NCBI RefSeq assembly: GCF_030317145.1
Contig: NZ_JASZYE010000001.1
Location: 2,046,001 to 2,110,000, forward strand
Source of the DNA: Variovorax flavidus
GTDB taxonomy: Bacteria; Pseudomonadota; Gammaproteobacteria; Burkholderiales; Burkholderiaceae_C
DNA: 64,000 bases
Reading direction: 5' to 3'
Below are positions 59,362 to 64,000 of this stretch, in pieces. How positions within the stretch are numbered: position 1 is the first letter of the stretch; the number at the start of each line of letters is the position of its first letter. Under the pieces are notes generated by a model. The model was given only the letters and a program-made list of their open reading frames with translations. It did not search any database and was not told the DNA's origin. The position numbers and the translations under genes were made by a program.

Positions 59362-60576
59362 ATGCTCGACCTGCCGCCGCGGATTTCCGACTCGCTGCTG
59401 ATGCTGCTCCACGCGCAGCGCGTTCTTGCGCACCTGGTCATCGACGATGCGCAGAACCTGGTGCAGGCCGGCGGCCACCTCGAACACTACGGCCTGGACG
59501 GCCTGCACTCCGGCGGCCTCGCCAGCGACCAGATCCCTTTCCTGGAAGGCCTGCTGCCGCTGGTGGAAACGCCCTTTCTCATCCGATCCATGGAGATGCC
59601 CAGCGGCCGCGTGGCCGACGTCCATTTCTTCGCGGATGACGGCACGGTCTGGGTGCTGCTGCTCGACGTGACGGCGGAATACGAAGAGGCCCGGCTGGTG
59701 CAGCAGAAAGCCTACGACATGACCTTGCTGAGCCAGCGCGAGGCCCGGCTCATCGCGCAGCTCGAATCGGCCAACCAGGAACTGACGCGTGCCCATGGCG
59801 AACTCGCCGCATCGCGCGAGACCCTGCAGCTCACGCACGACCGCCTGCAGCAGGAGTTGCGCGACGCCGAGCGCTACGTGCGCGCGATGCTCCCCGCGCC
59901 GGTGTCGGAGCCCTTGGCCGTCGACTGGCGCTTTGTGCCGTCGACCGAGCTGGGCGGCGATTCCTTCGGCTACCACTGGATCGACGACGAGCATTTCGCG
60001 CTCTACCTGATCGACGTCTGCGGCCATGGCGTGGGCTCCGCCCTGCTCTCGGTGGCGGTGGCCGACACGCTGCGCTCGGAGGCTTTGGCGCGCACCGACT
60101 TCCGCAACCCCGCGGAGGTGCTCGCCGCACTCAATCTGGCCTATCAGATGGAGCGCCACGGCGAGTTGTTCTGCACCGTCTGGTATGGCGTCTACCACCG
60201 CGCCACCGGCCGGCTGCGTTACGCCTCGGCCGGGCATCCGCCCGCCATCCTTGTGAGCGGCCCCTGCGACGCCACCGGCGATGGCCGGCCCTTGCCGGCA
60301 TCGGGCCCCTGCGTCGGCATCTCGCCGGGCGCCCGATACCAGGACGAGCAGTGCATGCTGCCTTCGCCCGCCCGGCTCTACGTCTTCAGCGACGGCGCCT
60401 ACGAGATCACCCGCCCGGATGGCTCGATGCTCGACTACGCGGCCTTCACCGAGCGGCTCGCACGACCGGTGCGCGAAGGGCAGTCCGAGCTGGACGGCCT
60501 GCTGGACTATGCGCGCGACGTGCACGGTCCCGGCGCGCTGGAGGACGACTTCACCATCATCCGCATGGCGCTCTGA
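59362..60576 (+). CDS. SpoIIE-type PP2C phosphatase with PAS-like sensor domain
   Basis: This 404-residue cytosolic protein is the likely phosphatase that dephosphorylates the STAS partner. N-terminal residues ~20-110 look like a PAS domain (LVQAGGHLEHYGLDGL, HFFADDGTVWVLLLDVTAEY). A coiled coil follows at ~115-175. The PP2C/SpoIIE domain (180-404) has metal ligands D200 in LGGDSFGY and D218 in IDVCGHGVGSALLS, SDGAYEITRPDG, and the closing EDDFTIIRM (D395/D396). ATG 59362 lies 22 bases after the GTPase stop. With STAS and GHKL genes upstream it completes a phosphorylation switch. Confidence 0.9.
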   Translation: MLDLPPRISDSLLMLLHAQRVLAHLVIDDAQNLVQAGGHLEHYGLDGLHSGGLASDQIPFLEGLLPLVETPFLIRSMEMPSGRVADVHFFADDGTVWVLLLDVTAEYEEARLVQQKAYDMTLLSQREARLIAQLESANQELTRAHGELAASRETLQLTHDRLQQELRDAERYVRAMLPAPVSEPLAVDWRFVPSTELGGDSFGYHWIDDEHFALYLIDVCGHGVGSALLSVAVADTLRSEALARTDFRNPAEVLAALNLAYQMERHGELFCTVWYGVYHRATGRLRYASAGHPPAILVSGPCDATGDGRPLPASGPCVGISPGARYQDEQCMLPSPARLYVFSDGAYEITRPDGSMLDYAAFTERLARPVREGQSELDGLLDYARDVHGPGALEDDFTIIRMAL

Positions 60577-60730
60577 GCGGGCTCCTCGCGCAACCGTCGC
60601 CCCGGACGGAAATCTATTGTCAGGAAAGCACCCGGAGATACACAGGGATACGTTGCGCCGTTCTTTCGTCGTGCCGGCCATGAAGATTCACCACGCCAGT
60701 CCCGGCACCATCCCTCTTGAGGAGCCTTCG

Positions 60731-61789
60731 ATGTCCGTCCCGTTCAACCTGCCCCGCCGGTCGTTTCTCGGATCCGCTGCGATCGGCGTGGCTGCCACCC
60801 AACTCGCCACGAGCATGCCTGTCTTCGCGCAGTCTGCAAGTCCGGCGCAACCGGCCGGAAGCGCCAAGGCACAACGCGCCTCGCCCCAGAAACGCCTCGA
60901 GCCGCTCAAGAGCATCGACGCCGGCGTGCTGAACGTGGGGTACTTCGAAGCCGGCCCCGCGACCGGCGCCCCGGTGATCCTTCTCCATGGCTGGCCGTAC
61001 GACATTCACACCTATGTCGACGTCGCTCCCATGCTGGCCGCGGCCGGCTACCGTGTGATCGTTCCGCACCTGCGCGGATACGGCACGACACGGTTTCTCT
61101 CGGCCGACACGGACCGCAACGGCCAGCAGGCGGCGATCGCTGCCGACATGATCGCCTTGATGGATGCGCTGAAGATCGAGAAGGCCACGGTGGCCGGATG
61201 CGACTGGGGTGCGCGCACGGCCTGCATCATGGCCGCGCTGTGGCCATCGCGCGTGAACGCGCTGGTGTCGGTCAGCGGCTACCTGATCGGCAGCCAGGAG
61301 GCCGGCAAGACGCCATTGCCGCCGCAGGCAGAGCTGCAATGGTGGTACCAGTACTACTTCGCCACGGAGCGCGGCCGCGCAGGCTACGACCAGAACCGGC
61401 ACGATTTTGCGAAGCTGATCTGGCAGATCGCCTCACCCCAATGGGCTTTCGATGCCGCTACCTTCGAACGCAGCGCCCTGGCCCTGGACAATCCGGATCA
61501 TGTGAGCATCGTGATTCACAACTACCGCTGGCGGCTCGGCCTGGCAGAGGGCGAAGCGAAGTACCTGGATCTCGAAGCGCGGCTGGCACGAGGCCCGGTG
61601 ATCACGGTACCGACCATCACCCTCGAGGGAGATGCCAACGGTGCACCCCACCCTGAAGCCAGCGCCTACGCCAGGAAGTTCTCGGGACCCTACGAGCATC
61701 GACTGATCCGGGGAGGCATCGGGCACAACTTGCCCCAGGAAGCACCTGAGGCCTTCGCGGCAGCGGTCGTGGATGTCGCGCGCCTTTGA
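60731..61789 (+). CDS. Tat-exported alpha/beta hydrolase, epoxide hydrolase-like
   Basis: This 352-residue protein has a twin-arginine signal (NLPRRSFLGSAAIGVAATQL, cleavage near VFAQS). The hydrolase core has HGWPYDIHTYVDV (oxyanion region), PHLRGYGTTRF, a nucleophile elbow AGCDWGARTACI with Asp, as in haloalkane dehalogenases and epoxide hydrolases, and the catalytic His in GGIGHNLPQEAPEAF. ATG 60731 has GAGGAG 7 bases upstream. It could detoxify or hydrolyse an epoxide or halide in the periplasm; the exact substrate is unknown. Gap to the phosphatase gene is 154 bases, so it is probably separate. Confidence 0.85.
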   Translation: MSVPFNLPRRSFLGSAAIGVAATQLATSMPVFAQSASPAQPAGSAKAQRASPQKRLEPLKSIDAGVLNVGYFEAGPATGAPVILLHGWPYDIHTYVDVAPMLAAAGYRVIVPHLRGYGTTRFLSADTDRNGQQAAIAADMIALMDALKIEKATVAGCDWGARTACIMAALWPSRVNALVSVSGYLIGSQEAGKTPLPPQAELQWWYQYYFATERGRAGYDQNRHDFAKLIWQIASPQWAFDAATFERSALALDNPDHVSIVIHNYRWRLGLAEGEAKYLDLEARLARGPVITVPTITLEGDANGAPHPEASAYARKFSGPYEHRLIRGGIGHNLPQEAPEAFAAAVVDVARL

Positions 61790-61815
61790 TTCGCGCCATC
61801 GCCTGACGCCGCTCC

Positions 61816-63543
61816 TCATTGCCACGCGCGGGCTTCCATCCTCAGCTTGGCCGTCACGGCGCCGTTGCGAGCCACCACGGTCGGTATGGCCGCCGGCAAA
61901 GGCACCTCCACGACGATGGGCTGACGGATGTCGACCGGCGTGAACCGCTTGTCCACCACGCCGCCGTGCTCCGCCCAGCTGTAACGCACCATCCAGTCCA
62001 CGGTCGGGGCATGGTTCGGATCCAGTTGCTGAAGGTCGTTCGGGTCGAACAGCGTCACGATGAGTGAATCGCGGAACAGCGAGACGCCTTCGAAGTGCCC
62101 ATCGGGCCAGAACGCCTTGGCCACTTCGTAGTCCGGCGCCCGGATGCCGATGGTGACGCTGTACGAGATGCCGGGGTTGTCCGCCTTCACCTTGGCGGCC
62201 TTCATCATGAAGACAGTCGACAGGTGGACCGGGTCGACCGCGGGCGCCTTGGCCTTCAGCCCCTGGTAGGTTCTGCACGCGGGCGAGTCCTCCTCCGCCT
62301 TTCGCCTGCTCAGGGACCACGTCTTGCCGTGCGTCGAGACGACCAGTTCGATCTGGTAGACGGCGTCGACCTTGCGCCCCTTGTCCTCCTCGGCCTGCAC
62401 GCCGTCGGGCAGGGTGACGCCCTCGATGTCCAGCCAGAGGTCCACCCTGAAGTTCCCGAACAGGAAGCGAACCAGGTTCTGGTAGGCCTCTTCGCTGTTG
62501 ACGATGCCGAAATTGCCGGAATGCGAGCGGTAGGCATAAGCGCAGGCCACCGGCGCCTCGATCGTCTTCCCGCCTTCTTCTCTTTGATGCCAGAGCGTTG
62601 CGTTGTCGATGCGCACCAGCCCGTCGCTTCCCCGGCCGACGAAGGTACGTGACATGCCCTTTGCCACCTCGTAGTCCATCCGGTTGGTCCCGATCATGGA
62701 GAACCAATGCGACGGAGGCGGAATCACGTCGGCGGGGAGGTAGTTCACGTTGCCTCCGACGGGCACCTGGTCGAGATAGGCCCTCATGGTGTCGCGATTG
62801 AAGGTGCCGACGTCCTTCAGGAAACCGGGCCATGCCGGGACGTTGAAGCCTGCGATGTCGATGCCGTTGTGCGGCGTGCCGTACGTGAAGACCTTCGCCA
62901 CGCAGCCCCGCACCTTCGGATACCTTTTCTTGACGTCGTCGATCTCGAGCTCCGGAACGTCGTTCCTGTCGTTCTGCATGAGCGTTCGCACCACCAATCC
63001 GCCCATCGAGTGCGCCACGAGATAGCAGCGGAATTCCGCGTCCAGTTGATCGTCCGTCGGGCTCTGCCCATTGGCCTTGGCCGCGGCGCGCGCAGTGGGC
63101 CGCACCAGTTCCCGCACCATGGCGATCAGGCTCGACAGTTCCTTGGCGTAGTCCTCGATCGAGGAGGTCTGCCCCGTCCCGCGCAACCTCGAGGCCGCAT
63201 CGTAGAAGCGATGGATGATGATCGACGCGATCGGAATGCCCTCTTCCAGCCGCTTCTTCCCGGCCTCGCCGCTCGCGTAGGCCGGATCGACGATCTCCAT
63301 GCCATCCTTGTAGAGGACGTGGTAGCCGAATTCGGACGAAAGACGCACGAGCGGCGACTCGAAGAAGTAGGACTTCGGTCTTTCCTTGTCGGCGGTGGCA
63401 CGGTATACGGTGGAGCCGACGTTGAAGCCGCAATAGGGGTCCGCCGCCGTCTGGTCGCGCTCGTCCGCCGTGAATGCGAAGCCCCTGACATAGATGACGG
63501 GGAACTTGAGAGGCTCAGGCGCCGTTGACTTCGCTTCGGGCAT
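61816..63543 (-). CDS. Large lipase-like alpha/beta hydrolase
   Basis: This 575-residue protein starts at ATG 63543 (GGGAGATC upstream). Oxyanion strand VIYVRGFAFT; nucleophile Ser179 in CYLVAHSMGGLVVR, the GxSxG of lipases; a later TYGTPHNGIDIAGF is typical of PGAP1/triacylglycerol-lipase-like hydrolases. The second half (about 370-575) has no recognised domain and may be a beta-rich binding region. No signal peptide is obvious. It converges with the hydrolase gene and diverges from the MarR gene. Substrate is unknown. Confidence 0.75.
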   Translation of the reverse strand: MPEAKSTAPEPLKFPVIYVRGFAFTADERDQTAADPYCGFNVGSTVYRATADKERPKSYFFESPLVRLSSEFGYHVLYKDGMEIVDPAYASGEAGKKRLEEGIPIASIIIHRFYDAASRLRGTGQTSSIEDYAKELSSLIAMVRELVRPTARAAAKANGQSPTDDQLDAEFRCYLVAHSMGGLVVRTLMQNDRNDVPELEIDDVKKRYPKVRGCVAKVFTYGTPHNGIDIAGFNVPAWPGFLKDVGTFNRDTMRAYLDQVPVGGNVNYLPADVIPPPSHWFSMIGTNRMDYEVAKGMSRTFVGRGSDGLVRIDNATLWHQREEGGKTIEAPVACAYAYRSHSGNFGIVNSEEAYQNLVRFLFGNFRVDLWLDIEGVTLPDGVQAEEDKGRKVDAVYQIELVVSTHGKTWSLSRRKAEEDSPACRTYQGLKAKAPAVDPVHLSTVFMMKAAKVKADNPGISYSVTIGIRAPDYEVAKAFWPDGHFEGVSLFRDSLIVTLFDPNDLQQLDPNHAPTVDWMVRYSWAEHGGVVDKRFTPVDIRQPIVVEVPLPAAIPTVVARNGAVTAKLRMEARAWQ

Positions 63544-63670
63544 GTCGATCTCCCAGTGGATTCGGGCCAAGGCCCCAACGGTATACCGAGACTTGCCTGG
63601 GCCGACTCCCCAAACCGTGGGTTGTTCCACGGGCAGAGAGGGTTGCACATCGCCCTGCTGACGAAATTAC

Positions 63671-63682
63671 TAAGCATACTTA
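63671..63682. promoter_or_regulatory. Candidate MarR operator TAAGCATACTTA
   Basis: A 12-base inverted repeat (TAAG/CTTA arms) lies 5 bases before the MarR start inside an AT-rich stretch; a second partial copy of the TAAGCAT/ATGC pattern extends into the start codon region. Typical of autorepression by MarR-family proteins, but only one site is visible. Confidence 0.5.
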
Positions 63683-63687
63683 CAATA

Positions 63688-64000
63688 ATGCTGCTTATGA
63701 AAAGAGACTTCAGCCAGCGCTTCGGATTCCTGGTCAACGACGTCGCCAAGCTCTACGGCGAACATTTCGACCGGCTCGCGCGCGAGCGCATCGGACTCAC
63801 CCGCGCACAGTGCCGGCTTCTGGGCGCCCTGGCGATGCATGGCGACGAGGCGCCGATGTCGCAGGTCGAGCTGGCACAGCGGCTCGACCTGAGTGCCATG
63901 GCGGTGGGCGGGCTGTGCGACCGGCTCGAGGCGGCCGGCTGGATCCGTCGAGAGGACAGCCCGACCGATCGCCGCGTGCGGCAGGTCCACCTGGCACCGA
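63688..64000 (+). CDS. MarR-family transcriptional regulator, 3' end outside window
   Basis: The first ~104 residues are present. The winged helix-turn-helix core is readable: GLTRAQCRLLGALAMHGDEA, then SQVELAQRLDLSAMAVGGLCDRLEAAGWIRREDSP in two parts (helix SQVELAQRLDLSAMAVG; wing WIRREDSPTDRRVRQVHLAP). Start is ATG 63688 or 63697; neither has a clear ribosome site. The gene runs off the right edge. It is divergent from the lipase-like gene, so it may regulate that gene or itself through the palindrome at 63671. Confidence 0.85.
   Translation, partial: MLLMKRDFSQRFGFLVNDVAKLYGEHFDRLARERIGLTRAQCRLLGALAMHGDEAPMSQVELAQRLDLSAMAVGGLCDRLEAAGWIRREDSPTDRRVRQVHLAP

Noticed and set aside
63404..63590. 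GTATAC-like strings near the lipase gene as extra copies of the purine operator
   Set aside because: They lack the TGTATACA core (CGGTATACGG and CGGTATACCG) and the flanking genes are unrelated.

Overview
The window is high-GC DNA with dense, tightly packed operons, Bug-type (tripartite tricarboxylate) solute receptors, CaiB/BaiF CoA-transferases, GntR/FCD regulators and a PuuD-type urate pathway. This combination points to a betaproteobacterium of the Comamonadaceae, most likely Variovorax or a close relative. That placement is inferred from gene content, not from a marker gene. I saw no rRNA, tRNA, CRISPR array, insertion sequence or phage gene.

Layout. (1) 1-9541: the start of a DUF3016 secreted protein, a methyltransferase, then a sugar or sugar-acid module. 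A four-gene ABC importer (minus strand) diverges from a GntR regulator, a DenD-like dehydrogenase and a xylonate-type IlvD/Edd dehydratase. (2) 9576-12456: a lipoprotein and a PAP2 phosphatase / acyl carrier protein / ketoacyl synthase trio. (3) 12525-21785, plus the permease at 26840-28324: a purine (urate) catabolic regulon. It has glycerate kinase, membrane urate oxidase PuuD, XdhC, 5-hydroxyisourate hydrolase, a GntR regulator, PuuE allantoinase, an OHCU decarboxylase-allantoate amidohydrolase fusion and an M20 peptidase. Three copies of a TGTATACA-centred palindrome lie upstream of puuD, between uraH and the regulator, and upstream of the NCS2 permease, tying these genes together. (4) 22154-33309: a stress protein, small hypotheticals, an AsmA protein, an aldo/keto reductase, lipoproteins, and an IdnO/IdnD pair for ketogluconate/idonate metabolism.

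(5) 33335-50711: a large catabolic island for an unidentified acid. It holds three CoA-transferases, two MaoC/FAS1-type hydratases, a CitE-like lyase, an isochorismatase-fold protein, a lactonase-like protein, two dehydrogenases, a Liv-type ABC importer and two Bug receptors. Its GntR regulator is the last gene of one operon. An AGAATGCATTCT-type palindrome occurs before that operon and twice in the divergent promoter at 48.4 kb, so one regulator probably controls all three transcription units. The enzyme logic (CoA activation, hydration, aldol-type cleavage) resembles itaconate/mesaconate/citramalate breakdown.

(6) 50944-60576: the most unusual region. A soluble hybrid histidine kinase with five GAF domains and two receiver domains is followed by an apparent operon. 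That operon encodes a STAS anti-anti-sigma-like protein, a GHKL anti-sigma-like kinase, a coiled-coil protein, a one-TM protein with an OmpA peptidoglycan-binding domain, a Ras/Rab-like small GTPase and a SpoIIE-type phosphatase. It looks like a partner-switching circuit joined to a small GTPase and an envelope anchor, with no sigma factor nearby. (7) 60731-64000: a Tat-exported alpha/beta hydrolase, a large lipase-like protein and the start of a MarR regulator.
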